Of a stretch of DNA of 35,959 bases, positions 25,491 through 34,545 are shown in pieces (within the stretch, counting starts at the first letter, position 1; the number at the start of each line of letters is the position of its first letter). The notes beneath the pieces are model-generated. The model was not told where the DNA came from. It was given only the letters and a program-made list of their open reading frames with translations, and did no database searches. Source of the stretch: Gloeocapsa sp. PCC 73106 (GTDB lineage Bacteria; Cyanobacteriota; Cyanobacteriia; Cyanobacteriales; Gloeocapsaceae); the NCBI RefSeq assembly GCF_000332035.1, contig NZ_ALVY01000191.1, positions 1 to 35,959 on the forward strand. The letters run 5' to 3'. Position numbers and translations under genes: made by a program.

Positions 25491-26189
25491 ATGCCTTTCC
25501 CTGTGCTTAAACCCTATCACCATATCCCCATCATCGAATCTGGTGAACCTCTGGTTCCTATTCCTCTAGATTTATTTGCGGTTGAGTCTCCTCATCCCTA
25601 TCAAAAACTTGGGGCTGACTATGGCGATCAATCTCCCTATTGTTTGCGCCAAAGTTTGATAGAAGCCCTAATTATCGCTCAACAACAGTTACAAAAAAGA
25701 TCCCCTTACCGTCTGCTGATTTTTGACGCCTATCGACCCGTTGCGGTACAGCAATTTATGGTTGATTATACTTTTCAATCTTGTCTAGAATCCCAGGGTT
25801 TAACCTCAGCAGAGTTATCTCCTACCGCAAGAGAAGCTATCTATCAACAAGTTTACCAGATTTGGGCTCCTCCTAGCTTTGACCCTCATACCCCTCCTCC
25901 CCATAGTACAGGTGGTGCAGTAGATATTACTCTCTGGGAGCTTCAAGGTCAACCTGTAGATTTAGGAGGGGCGATCGATGAACTTTCCCCTCGTTCTCAT
26001 CCTGATTACTATAGTAATAATTCTGACCCAGGATCGAGGATCTATCACCGGAGACGTCAACTACTCAATCAAGTTATGTGTAACACTGGATTTCTGCGTC
26101 ATCCTGCGGAATGGTGGCATTTTTGTCTGGGAGATCAAATGTGGTCTTGGTTGGAAAATAAGCCCTTTGCTCGTTACGGTAGGGTTTAA
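25491..26189 (+). CDS. D-Ala-D-Ala dipeptidase, VanX/DdpX type (M15D)
   Basis: This is a 232-residue zinc peptidase that hydrolyses D-alanyl-D-alanine, for peptidoglycan recycling or use as nutrient; in resistant bacteria the same family gives vancomycin resistance. Zinc ligands are H138 and D145 in PHSTGGAVDIT and H210 in EWWHF. The catalytic base is E207, and R82 in DAYRP stabilises the transition state. These match VanX positions as I know them. There is no signal peptide, so it acts in the cytoplasm. No vanA or vanH homologue is present, so resistance is not implied. Its stop overlaps the convergent NYN gene by 4 bases. Confidence 0.9.
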   Translation: MPFPVLKPYHHIPIIESGEPLVPIPLDLFAVESPHPYQKLGADYGDQSPYCLRQSLIEALIIAQQQLQKRSPYRLLIFDAYRPVAVQQFMVDYTFQSCLESQGLTSAELSPTAREAIYQQVYQIWAPPSFDPHTPPPHSTGGAVDITLWELQGQPVDLGGAIDELSPRSHPDYYSNNSDPGSRIYHRRRQLLNQVMCNTGFLRHPAEWWHFCLGDQMWSWLENKPFARYGRV

Positions 26190-27514
26190 ACTAGGGCTAT
26201 ATAGTAGACATTCGCTTCTTTTTTGACTTTTAATGAGTCGTAAGACTGAATTAATTTGGCAAATTTTTTACCTAATTGTAGTTTTTCCATCACCTGAGTA
26301 ATTGAGAGCTTGTACTTTTTTTGAAACTCACTAGCTACTTGACTCATGGCTACGTATTTTTGTTCTGATTCTGGGGTTAACTGCTGAATGATTTGCAGCA
26401 AAGCACCTTCTAAATTAGCCGGAGTGTCTAGGGTTAATAAATCCTTTATTGCTGCTTTTTGCTCAGATTGCTCGCTAAATAGGGTTAAATACAAGTGATT
26501 ATCTGCATTCTCCTTATAAACCACTATTTTCTGCTCAGAATTCAATAAAACTTCTTCCAGGGTTTTATCTGGATAATGATACTCGATTATTTCTTGTAGA
26601 TTTAATTGAAACTTTTTCTTGAACATTTGTTGTAATCGTGCCAGTTTAATCCAGTTTTTTTCCGTACGCTGTTGTTCAGTTCGAATCATTAGCTTAAGCT
26701 CATCGAGACAGTCTTCAAAACTAGGAAACTCCGGAATTTGAGCTAAGCAAAATGTTTTTATTTGCGTGGTTTGACTGTTAACTACTATTAGTTCATCGCT
26801 ACGACGAGAAACTTTGTAAACTGTTATGCCATGGTGCTGTAATGTGGTGGATAAATGATTTAAATCTCCATCAGAAGAACAGATTAACACCTCTTTAGCA
26901 TTGGGATAATTTAGCCAAATTGATGAACCGAAGGATATCATTTTTAAATCTGCGCTATTTTTACCAGGTGGAACATGAAATAATTCATAGCCTCTTTCGT
27001 AAAATTCTACGTCTTTTTTACCTAAACTACGCCAATTACCAAAGGCAAATTTAAGCTTAATCGGATAAATGCAAACTCTAGCTAAAATTTTTTCGCTATT
27101 GATATCTATGTATAAATTTTCTGTGTCTAATAATAATATGGCTAGAGCAAAGCTAATATTTTGATTAGAATTTGCAAAATGATAAGTATCGAAATGATTG
27201 TTTAAATAATTATTTTTTTTGAGGTTGTCAATAAATTCTTCAAAATAAACAGAAGTAAAAAAAGACGGGTAAACAATTTGATAGAATAGGTCAATGACTT
27301 TATTTACCAACTCATCTTTGTTTTCTACAACTTCTAATTTAGTTTTTAGTTTGTGTTTAAAATTATTTTGAAAATTAAGATCTTGCCAAGGATAATCTCT
27401 AAACTTTTCTTTGAGCCAGTTGGGATGATTTTTCTTGATTAAAAACAGTATACGATATACTGCGTTACAGATAGAATTAATGATCATTAAATTGTTAGTC
27501 GTCATAGTTGACAT
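26186..27514 (-). CDS. NYN-domain protein with two OST-HTH/LOTUS-like domains
   Basis: This is a 442-residue protein. An alpha-helical N-terminus (1-115) of unknown fold leads to a NYN (PIN-like) ribonuclease domain at about 122-260. Its acidic residues are D130 with N133 (LLLDTENLY), D189 (KNSADLKM) and D215/D217 (SSDGDLNH). Two similar winged-helix segments follow at about 268-335 (LARLQQMFKKKFQLNLQEII) and 370-440 (MSQVASEFQKKYKLSITQVM), each ending in a basic strand, as in OST-HTH/LOTUS RNA-binding domains. NYN plus LOTUS is known in LabA-like bacterial proteins and in eukaryotic MARF1-type RNA regulators. It probably binds and cuts RNA. It has no membrane part. The target is unknown. Confidence 0.82.
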   Translation of the reverse strand: MSTMTTNNLMIINSICNAVYRILFLIKKNHPNWLKEKFRDYPWQDLNFQNNFKHKLKTKLEVVENKDELVNKVIDLFYQIVYPSFFTSVYFEEFIDNLKKNNYLNNHFDTYHFANSNQNISFALAILLLDTENLYIDINSEKILARVCIYPIKLKFAFGNWRSLGKKDVEFYERGYELFHVPPGKNSADLKMISFGSSIWLNYPNAKEVLICSSDGDLNHLSTTLQHHGITVYKVSRRSDELIVVNSQTTQIKTFCLAQIPEFPSFEDCLDELKLMIRTEQQRTEKNWIKLARLQQMFKKKFQLNLQEIIEYHYPDKTLEEVLLNSEQKIVVYKENADNHLYLTLFSEQSEQKAAIKDLLTLDTPANLEGALLQIIQQLTPESEQKYVAMSQVASEFQKKYKLSITQVMEKLQLGKKFAKLIQSYDSLKVKKEANVYYIALV

Positions 27515-27723
27515 CCTATTACCGTGACAGGCTTAACACTTAGTCAAAAGGAGTTAAGCGTAGTTTTTGGGATCACCTACTTAGTTAGAAAAATAACATA
27601 TAAAGGCAAAACCGATACCCTGGCAACTCAGAGTAAAAATACTTAATATATTTCTCAGGCTAAAATTGATCATAATCGGGTAGGATATTAACTCAGATCC
27701 AACTTCTAACTTAAGCAAGTCTG

Positions 27724-27912
27724 ATGAAGACCATCAAAGAAAAGCTAACATCGCTTTTGAGTAAATTGCCCGAAGATTCTGCTGTTGAAGATATTCACTA
27801 TCATCTCTATGTTATCGAAAAAATTCGTCAGGGCTTAGAAACGGCAAAACAAGTCAAAAACTTTAGACAAGAAGAAGCGGAGGGAATTCTGAGTAAATGG
27901 CTTATCAGATAG
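27724..27912 (+). CDS. RelB/ParD-like antitoxin
   Basis: This is a 62-residue helical protein (start MKTIKEKLTSLLSKLPEDSA) with the DxxYHLYVIEKIRQGLETAK pattern seen in small antitoxins paired with ParE toxins in cyanobacteria. The C-terminal RQEEAEGILSKWL is the likely toxin-binding helix. The toxin gene starts 16 bases before its stop. The 209-base gap upstream has a short inverted repeat CTTAAC/GTTAAG near 27533-27558 but no gene. Confidence 0.75.
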   Translation: MKTIKEKLTSLLSKLPEDSAVEDIHYHLYVIEKIRQGLETAKQVKNFRQEEAEGILSKWLIR

Positions 27913-28190
27913 TTTGGTCCTCTCAGGCAATTGAAGATATTGACGCGATCGCTATTTACATTGCCCGTGATTCACCGTCTTATGCTGCGGCTATCGTGAG
28001 GAAACTCATCGACGAAATTAGACAGTTGAAGAATCATCCGATGATGGGTAAAACCGTTTTTGAGTTTGAAGAACCGAGTATTAAAGAGGTATGGACTTAT
28101 AGTTATCGAGTTATTTATCAAGTCCATGAAGAAACCATTACTATAGCCACCGTAGTTCACGGTAAAGCCTTGCTCAGTTTAGAGGGATAA
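27897..28190 (+). CDS. RelE/ParE-family toxin
   Basis: This is a 97-residue toxin of the RelE/ParE superfamily. It shows YQIVWSSQAIEDIDAIAIYI (strand-helix start), the HPMMGKTVFEFEEPSIKEVW segment, and a late SYRVIYQVHEETITIATVVHG typical of ParE. ParE members poison gyrase and RelE members cut mRNA; the overall pattern fits ParE better. It is coupled to the antitoxin by a 16-base overlap and looks complete. Confidence 0.88.
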   Translation: MAYQIVWSSQAIEDIDAIAIYIARDSPSYAAAIVRKLIDEIRQLKNHPMMGKTVFEFEEPSIKEVWTYSYRVIYQVHEETITIATVVHGKALLSLEG

Positions 28191-28202
28191 ATCAACTTTT
28201 CA

Positions 28203-28266
28203 TGGGAAAGGGGAAAGGGGAAGGGGTAAAGGTTAAACCTAAAACCTATCACCTATCACCTAACAC
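28203..28266. repeat. Short tandem repeats (GGGGAAA and CCTATCA types)
   Basis: GGGAAAGGGGAAAGGGGAAG is followed by GGGTAAAGGTTAAA and two units of CCTATCA plus a variant. Such short tandem repeats are common between cyanobacterial genes. The purine part shares wording with the dispersed repeats near 19397 and 24679. It lies between the toxin and aminotransferase stops. Confidence 0.75.
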
Positions 28267-29445
28267 TTAGACCTTTTCAAAAGTTATTCCCGCGTTTTTG
28301 ATGCGCTCGATCGCTTCTTTCATGCGTTCATCTGGTACTGTAAGAGCAATGCGAAAGAAACCTTCGCCTGCCTTGCCATAGCCGTTACCTGGGGGAACGA
28401 GAATACCGCATTTTTCGAGTAGTAAACCGACGAATTCGGTAGAAGTATAGCCAGGAGGGACAGGAGCCCAAACGTAGAGAGTTGCTTTAGGAGCTTGCAG
28501 TGGCCATCCCAAAGATTGTAACCCCGAGACGATGATATCACGACGACGCTGATAGACGGACATCAGTGCAGTTAGATCCTTGTCTGGAGTTTGGAAAGCC
28601 GCGATCGCTGCTCGTTGAATCGCCTTGAATACTCCAGAATCTACGTTAGTTTTAACTTGGCTTAGACCTTTGATGCCTGTGGCGTTACCAACAACAAAAC
28701 CCACGCGCCAACCCGTCATATTATAGGATTTAGAGGTACTGTGAAATTCGATGGCTATGTCTTTGGCGCCAGGAATCTCTAGAATACTCGGAGGTTGATA
28801 ACCATCAAAAGCCATCTCAGAGTAGGCATGATCATGACAGAGTAAGATATTATACTTACGGCAAAAATCTACTAACTCAGCAAAAAACTCTCTGGTGGCG
28901 ATCGCTCCGGTGGGGTTATTGGGGTAATTAATCCACAACAGTTTAGCTTTTTGGGCAATTTTCTCAGGTATAGCGCTTAAATCTGGCAAAAAGCTATTAG
29001 CTGCTACTAGGGGCATAGTGTAGGATTCGCCCCCGGCAAAAATCGTCGAGGTGCGATACACTGGGTAGCCTGGATCAGGAATGAGCGTATAGTCCCCCGG
29101 TTCCACAAAAGCTAAAAAAAGGTTATGAATCGCTTCTTTTGAACCGATAGAAGATACTATTTCCGTATTGGGATCTAAATCTTTGACACCAAAGCGTTTT
29201 GCCATCCAAGTTGCTGCGGCTTGGCGGTATTCTTTAGTCCCTTGGTAAGGGGGATAATTATGGGTTGAGGGATCGTCTATACCCTGATGCATCGCTGTGA
29301 CGACGTGTTCTGGTGTTGGCTGGTCGGGATCTCCTACTCCCATATTGATAATATCAACTCCCTTGCTAATTAATTCATCTCGTTGACGATCTAATTCTGC
29401 AAATAAATAGGGGGGGATTTGCTCTAAGCGTTTGGCAAATTGCAT
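28267..29445 (-). CDS. LL-diaminopimelate aminotransferase-like class I/II aminotransferase
   Basis: This is a 392-residue PLP enzyme. The PLP lysine is in HSTSKSYNMTGWRVGFVVGN, PLP phosphate and ring contacts occur in NYPNNPTGA and HDHAYSEM, and the C-terminal arginine is in FFRIALTVPDERM. The N-terminus (FAELDRQRDELISKGVDIIN) and overall pattern match the shorter group of enzymes annotated as LL-diaminopimelate aminotransferase, which makes the lysine and peptidoglycan precursor directly from tetrahydrodipicolinate. Aspartate aminotransferase activity is an alternative. The ATG at 29445 is clear. The 239 bases to the divergent STAS gene should hold both promoters. Confidence 0.85.
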   Translation of the reverse strand: MQFAKRLEQIPPYLFAELDRQRDELISKGVDIINMGVGDPDQPTPEHVVTAMHQGIDDPSTHNYPPYQGTKEYRQAAATWMAKRFGVKDLDPNTEIVSSIGSKEAIHNLFLAFVEPGDYTLIPDPGYPVYRTSTIFAGGESYTMPLVAANSFLPDLSAIPEKIAQKAKLLWINYPNNPTGAIATREFFAELVDFCRKYNILLCHDHAYSEMAFDGYQPPSILEIPGAKDIAIEFHSTSKSYNMTGWRVGFVVGNATGIKGLSQVKTNVDSGVFKAIQRAAIAAFQTPDKDLTALMSVYQRRRDIIVSGLQSLGWPLQAPKATLYVWAPVPPGYTSTEFVGLLLEKCGILVPPGNGYGKAGEGFFRIALTVPDERMKEAIERIKNAGITFEKV

Positions 29446-29684
29446 AAGTCATACAAATTCAGACAGTATTAGAAAATACTATCACCTCCAGGGTTATACT
29501 GTAGGACTCTCTGCTAGAGTTATCCTAAATTGATAACGGAGCATTGTAAAGTCGCCTAAATTTGGTAGTGGTTTTGACTTGACTTATTGCAAATTATCTT
29601 TATAATAATTAACAAACACCCGCCTAATTAACAGGCAATAGAATTAGATACCTATTTAACTTAAAATCAAGGACAAAATGAACG

Positions 29685-30026
29685 ATGAGGAGTAATTTAA
29701 ATAGACCCGGTTTTTCAGTTTTAGAACCAGAAGGATATCTTTGCGCCGCTAACGCTCAATCTTTCCAACAAAAACTGACTCAGTCGGTGTCTTGTGAAAG
29801 CTACGGAACAATTATAGTAGATATGACTAAAGTAGAATTCTTAGACAGCGCCGGTTTGATGTCTATACTGTCTGGTTATCGCCTAGCTAGAAATCTAGGT
29901 AAACGCTTCAGTATTTGCTCTCTGACACCAGGCGTGAAAATGATTTTCGAATTAACCCAGTTAGATAGGGCTCTAGATATCTTTGAAAGTTTCTCTGAAT
30001 TTGAGTCAGCTCTAGTTGCAACTTGA
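29685..30026 (+). CDS. STAS-domain protein (anti-sigma factor antagonist type)
   Basis: This is a 113-residue single STAS domain, the fold of SpoIIAA/RsbV. The segment KVEFLDSAGLMSIL carries the usual D54-S55 pair, with S55 as the phosphorylation site by a partner kinase. It would release a sigma factor or other partner when unphosphorylated. No kinase or phosphatase gene is adjacent. It is followed after 56 bases by the acyl-ACP/CoA synthetase gene on the same strand. Confidence 0.9.
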   Translation: MRSNLNRPGFSVLEPEGYLCAANAQSFQQKLTQSVSCESYGTIIVDMTKVEFLDSAGLMSILSGYRLARNLGKRFSICSLTPGVKMIFELTQLDRALDIFESFSEFESALVAT

Positions 30027-30082
30027 AATCAACGAGACGGTAGAATAGTTTTATCTGAACTGTTGCAGTGAGAACTTAACTT

Positions 30083-31984
30083 ATGAGTCGAGCTACCGTC
30101 ACCCCCAACTACACTGATATTCAATCCCTGGACGCTATTTGGAGCATAGCTGCGGCTGATTTTCAAGACCAAATCGCCTTGAGGGATCCCCACAGTAAAC
30201 CGGAGGTAAACTTAACCTATCAAGATTTAAACTCCCAAATAAAGAGGTTTGGAGCTGGTCTCCAAGTCCTTGGGGTAACTGAGGGTCAAAAAGTCGCTCT
30301 GATCGCTGATAACAGCCCGCGCTGGTTCATAGCAGATCAGGGAATTATGACAGCAGGGGGGGTGGATGTAGTTCGCTCCAGTCAAGCGGAAAAACAGGAA
30401 TTAATCTACATCATCAAAGATAGCGATAGTACAGCTCTAGTGGTGGAGAACCAGAAAACCCTAGAGAAATTACGCTCAGATTTAGAAGATTTACCTATAG
30501 CTTTAATAATCTTGCTCTCAGAGGAAGCGGTAAGTGAGAATGAGTCTTTAAAAGTCTTGAATTTTTCCCAACTGATGGAATTGGGATCTCAATCTACTCT
30601 AACTCCAGTCTCACGAAATCGCGCTAGTTTAGCCACACTGATATATACCTCGGGAACGACAGGTAAGCCGAAGGGTGTGATGCTATCCCACGGTAATCTC
30701 TTGCATCAAGTCAATAACCTTAATACGATTATTCAACCTGAGCCGGGGGATAAGGTATTGAGTATCTTGCCTAGTTGGCATTCCTATGAACGCGCCGCTG
30801 AGTATTATATTTTATCCCAAGGCTGCACCCAGATCTACACGAATATCCGCAACTTTAAACAAGATTTGCAGAAACATCAACCGAACTTCATGATAGGGGT
30901 GCCGCGTCTGTGGGAATCGATTTATGAAGGAATACAGAAGCAATTGCGGGAACAGCCACAGAAAAGACAAAAACTGGTAAAAACTTGTTTGGAGATTTCT
31001 GAAAGCTACATATTAGCGCGCCGCATCGCACAGGGATTGAGCTTAGAACATCTAGAAGCAAATTGGAGCGATCGCCTTAAAGCGGGAATAAAAGCTACCG
31101 CGTTAGCGCCCCTACATCAAATAGCTGATCGCCTAGTCTATCGAAAAATTCGGAACGGTGTGGGAGGAAATCTACGATTTTTGATAAGTGGGGGAGGCTC
31201 TTTGGCGATGCACCTGGAGAATTTCTATGAAGTCGTGGGTATACCTATCCTAGTGGGATATGGACTGACGGAAACATCTCCAGTCACCAACGCTCGTCAG
31301 ATAGAGCATAACCTGAGGGGATCCGCGGGAAAACCTCTACCTGAGACGGAAATTCGGATCGTTGATCTAGAAACTAAACAAGATTTACCCAAGAAAAAGC
31401 GAGGCTTAGTTTTACTACGTGGTCCTCAAGTTATGCAAGGGTACTATCATCAACCTGAAGCCACGGCTAAAGCGATCGATGCTTCGGGTTGGTTTGACAC
31501 TGGAGATATAGGCTGGCTAACTTGTGATCAAGATCTAGTGCTCACCGGTAGGGCTAAAGATACGATAGTTTTGACTAATGGGGAAAATATCGAACCCCAA
31601 CCCATCGAAGACGCCTGTTTACGTAGTCCCTATATCGAGCAAATTATGTTAGTGGGACAAGATCAGCGCGCTTTGGGGGCTTTAATCGTACCGAATTTAG
31701 AAGCTTTGCAACAGTGGGCTATAGCTTCTGGTTTGAATTTGGATTTTTCTACCCCTGGTACCCAAGCTTTAAATGATGCAGCTACTCAGGAGTTATTCCG
31801 TCGAGAATTAAATCGAGAAGTACAAAACCGCCCGGGTTATCGTTCTGATGATCGCATTGGGGCTTTTGCTTTTGTCCTCGAGCCATTTTCTTTAGACAAT
31901 GGTATGATGACTCAAACTCTCAAGATCAAGCGTCCTCTCGTTACGCAACATTATCATGATTTAATTCAAAGCTTGTTTAACTAA
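30083..31984 (+). CDS. aas: Long-chain acyl-ACP/acyl-CoA synthetase
   Basis: This is a 633-residue adenylate-forming enzyme that activates free fatty acids with ATP. The AMP-binding loop YTSGTTGKPKG is at 188-198, and the A5-type motif LVGYGLTETSPV and the A7-type motif WFDTGDIGWL are intact. The single-copy cyanobacterial enzyme of this type (Aas) loads fatty acids onto acyl carrier protein and recycles lipids at the membrane. The closest function is therefore acyl-ACP synthesis, though CoA use cannot be excluded from sequence. It lies in a likely operon with the STAS gene and the YlqD-like gene. Confidence 0.9.
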   Translation: MSRATVTPNYTDIQSLDAIWSIAAADFQDQIALRDPHSKPEVNLTYQDLNSQIKRFGAGLQVLGVTEGQKVALIADNSPRWFIADQGIMTAGGVDVVRSSQAEKQELIYIIKDSDSTALVVENQKTLEKLRSDLEDLPIALIILLSEEAVSENESLKVLNFSQLMELGSQSTLTPVSRNRASLATLIYTSGTTGKPKGVMLSHGNLLHQVNNLNTIIQPEPGDKVLSILPSWHSYERAAEYYILSQGCTQIYTNIRNFKQDLQKHQPNFMIGVPRLWESIYEGIQKQLREQPQKRQKLVKTCLEISESYILARRIAQGLSLEHLEANWSDRLKAGIKATALAPLHQIADRLVYRKIRNGVGGNLRFLISGGGSLAMHLENFYEVVGIPILVGYGLTETSPVTNARQIEHNLRGSAGKPLPETEIRIVDLETKQDLPKKKRGLVLLRGPQVMQGYYHQPEATAKAIDASGWFDTGDIGWLTCDQDLVLTGRAKDTIVLTNGENIEPQPIEDACLRSPYIEQIMLVGQDQRALGALIVPNLEALQQWAIASGLNLDFSTPGTQALNDAATQELFRRELNREVQNRPGYRSDDRIGAFAFVLEPFSLDNGMMTQTLKIKRPLVTQHYHDLIQSLFN

Positions 31985-32021
31985 TCTATAATGCAAAAAG
32001 TAAATTTTTAGGAGTCAAATC

Positions 32022-32474
32022 ATGTTCGATAATAACCCATCGGGATTAGTTTTAAGAAGACCAGTTACTCTCACTGTGATAGTTACACCGCGCTGGAAAG
32101 AGGAAATGCAGCAACAATTACAAGCACAAATTAACCAGCTTGATGCTCAGTTGCAACAAATTGATATAAAAGGTAATCAAGCTCTGGCTGAACTGCAAAA
32201 GCAGCTTCCCGTTATTGCCAACCCTCTCTCTAGTCCCCAAGTTCAAGGACTTCAATCCCAAATTAACCAGAAAAAAAATGAGGTTTTACAGAAGAAAAAT
32301 CAGTGCTTGCAACAAATGCAACAAGCACAATTGTACGAATTAAATACAGAAGTTCAGCAAAGCCAACTAGATAGTTTTTTTAGAGTAGAAAAAGGAGACA
32401 ATCTAGTTAAAAAAATGAATGTAGAATTAGTTATGCGCGATGGTATTGTTGAAGAAATTAGAGGAGAAATTTAG
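32022..32474 (+). CDS. YlqD-family protein
   Basis: This is a 150-residue protein with a Gln-rich coiled coil (about 25-115) between beta-like ends: LRRPVTLTVIVTPRWKEEMQ at the start, and FFRVEKGDNLVKKMNVELVM near the end. That pattern fits the YlqD family, whose function is not known. It has no signal peptide or membrane segment. A good ribosome site (AGGAG) lies just before the ATG. It is 37 bases from the synthetase gene. Its stop faces the convergent thioredoxin-domain gene, 1 base away. Confidence 0.82.
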   Translation: MFDNNPSGLVLRRPVTLTVIVTPRWKEEMQQQLQAQINQLDAQLQQIDIKGNQALAELQKQLPVIANPLSSPQVQGLQSQINQKKNEVLQKKNQCLQQMQQAQLYELNTEVQQSQLDSFFRVEKGDNLVKKMNVELVMRDGIVEEIRGEI

Positions 32475-32475
32475 G

Positions 32476-34530
32476 TTATTGGAGACTTGCTCTGATTTGC
32501 TCTAATAATTCCGCTTGAGTAGTAGCTGGCTTTTGACAAGCTAAACCCTTACAAACTAGACCTAAATAATTCTCGGGAAGTTCAGGATCTAGTATGAATG
32601 CTGTGGTGGGAAAATACTGACTGATTAACTCTCCTAATTGATTCAATGTAGCCCTCACGCTAATGGGATGTAAATACCAATATAATCCTGTCACTAAACT
32701 GGGGCAAGTCTGAGGATACTTTTGTAGTACGTTGCCGAAGATGGCTAAAATCTCTTGGGCTCGATCTAAATGCTCTAAATTGTCTGTTAAAAGACTCAAA
32801 CGCACCAAGTTAGCGATAGCTACACCGTTAGCTGAGGGAATAGCGTTGTCATTGTAGCTGCGTTCTCTCAGGGGTAGAGTCGCCCCATTATCGGAACCAT
32901 TATTGTAGTATCCACCTGAGTCAGAGCACCAAAATAAGCGATCTAACTCTTGTTGCACAGCTAAAGCTCTATCGAGCCAGTTGGTTTCTTCCGGTTTTGC
33001 CGCGTATAGATCTAACAGGGCTTTGATAAATAGGGTATAGTCTTCTGCTTGAGCGGGCACAGCTGCTTCTCCATCGTAGTTTAAACGCTGAAAGCGCCCC
33101 TCAACCCATTGATTATTCAGGATAAACTTGGTAGCACCCACGGCTAGATCCCAGTAACTAGGTTCGCTAAAAACTGCGTAAGCTCTAGCTAAACCGGAAA
33201 TCATCAGACTGTTCCAAGCTACGATCATTTTAGTATCGGTAACCGCAGGAATACGACCTTCCCAACTCAGGAATTTAGCTTCTTGATTATTACGAGCGGG
33301 AGGAAAACAATCAATCTCTTTACTACTACGCCCATAGCGTGTTTCAAAAAGCTTAGCTAAAATAGTCTCTAAGCTAGAAGACAATTTGCCACTCTGGCGT
33401 CTTTGTAAAACGTTAGATCCCTCGAAATTTCCCTCTGAACTGACGGTAAATTCAGCACCCAGTTGATTGAGTTCGTAAGGAGTGAGGAGAGATTCTAGTT
33501 CGCTGTAATTCCAAACGTAAAAAGCCCCTTCTTCTGGTTCTAATGCGTCTGAAGTTGGGAAACTATCGGCGTCTTGAGCGGCGTAGAAATAACTTTCTGG
33601 AGCGGTCATTTCTCTTTTTAACCATTGTACAGTCAGGGCGATCGCTCGCTCAAAGGAAGGTTCACTAATACCTCCACTCCAGAGATTAGCCAAATACTCT
33701 ACTATTAGCCCATTGTCGTAGAGCATTTTTTCAAAGTGAGGGACAGTCCAGGTTGGATCGACTGTGTAACGGTGAAAGCCACCCCCAACGTGGTCGCAAA
33801 TCCCTCCTAAAGCTAAATCTTTTCCTCTTTGTTTAGCTAATTCCCGTCCATCGTAGCGCGAGTTAAATTTTAAATAGCTACCTTTTAAAGCTAAATCTGC
33901 GTAGGGTATCATGGGGAAACTGGGACTTCCGGGACTATTACGGCTGATCACGCTCGTGTTAGTTTCTATCCCTTTATAGAGTAATTCTTTATTAATCAGA
34001 TGGTTTGGTTCAACTACATTGAGCATCGTAGATTGTTCTAATCCACTTCTGACTTGGTCTTTAATTGAGTTGAGTTTGCTTTTTTCTTGGTCGTAGAAAT
34101 GACGCAAGGAGCGTAAAACGTCTAAAAAGCCGGGACGTCCATAACGGGGTTCCACAGGGAAATAGGTTCCACCGTAGAAAGGGATCAGATCATCGGGGGT
34201 AAGAAAAATATTTAAGGGCCAACCTCCCTGACCGCTGATCATTTGCAAGGCTTGCATATAAATACTATCAATATCTGGTCTTTCTTCCCTGTCGACTTTG
34301 ATGGGCAAAAAGTTCTCGTTGAGGTAGTCGGCGATCGCCTGATCAGAAAATGCTTCTCCCTCCATTACCGTGCACCAGTGGCAACTCGAGTAGCCTATAG
34401 ATAAGAAGATGGGTTTATTGTCTGCTTTAGCTGTAGCAATAGCTTCCTCACACCAGTACCACCAATCTATGGGATTTTCTGCGTGTTTTCTCAGATATAA
34501 ACTTTTAACTTTGGCTAAACGATTGGGCAT
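32476..34530 (-). CDS. Thioredoxin-domain protein, YyaL/DUF255 family
   Basis: This is a 684-residue protein. An N-terminal thioredoxin-like domain (DUF255, about 3-165) shows [15 protein letters not shown] and the C50-H-W-C53 motif in SSCHWCTVM. An (alpha/alpha)6-barrel region follows, with [20 protein letters not shown] and [19 protein letters not shown]. The family includes human SPATA20; the biochemical role is not settled. There is no signal peptide. Length is typical. It follows the alpha/beta-hydrolase gene after 15 bases and is probably co-transcribed with it. Confidence 0.9.
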   Translation of the reverse strand: MPNRLAKVKSLYLRKHAENPIDWWYWCEEAIATAKADNKPIFLSIGYSSCHWCTVMEGEAFSDQAIADYLNENFLPIKVDREERPDIDSIYMQALQMISGQGGWPLNIFLTPDDLIPFYGGTYFPVEPRYGRPGFLDVLRSLRHFYDQEKSKLNSIKDQVRSGLEQSTMLNVVEPNHLINKELLYKGIETNTSVISRNSPGSPSFPMIPYADLALKGSYLKFNSRYDGRELAKQRGKDLALGGICDHVGGGFHRYTVDPTWTVPHFEKMLYDNGLIVEYLANLWSGGISEPSFERAIALTVQWLKREMTAPESYFYAAQDADSFPTSDALEPEEGAFYVWNYSELESLLTPYELNQLGAEFTVSSEGNFEGSNVLQRRQSGKLSSSLETILAKLFETRYGRSSKEIDCFPPARNNQEAKFLSWEGRIPAVTDTKMIVAWNSLMISGLARAYAVFSEPSYWDLAVGATKFILNNQWVEGRFQRLNYDGEAAVPAQAEDYTLFIKALLDLYAAKPEETNWLDRALAVQQELDRLFWCSDSGGYYNNGSDNGATLPLRERSYNDNAIPSANGVAIANLVRLSLLTDNLEHLDRAQEILAIFGNVLQKYPQTCPSLVTGLYWYLHPISVRATLNQLGELISQYFPTTAFILDPELPENYLGLVCKGLACQKPATTQAELLEQIRASLQ

Positions 34531-34545
34531 ATTACACTCAACATT

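Noticed and set aside
25491-26189. Vancomycin resistance operon
   Set aside because: Only a VanX-type dipeptidase is present; no vanH, vanA or two-component genes are adjacent, and the family is common in non-resistant bacteria.
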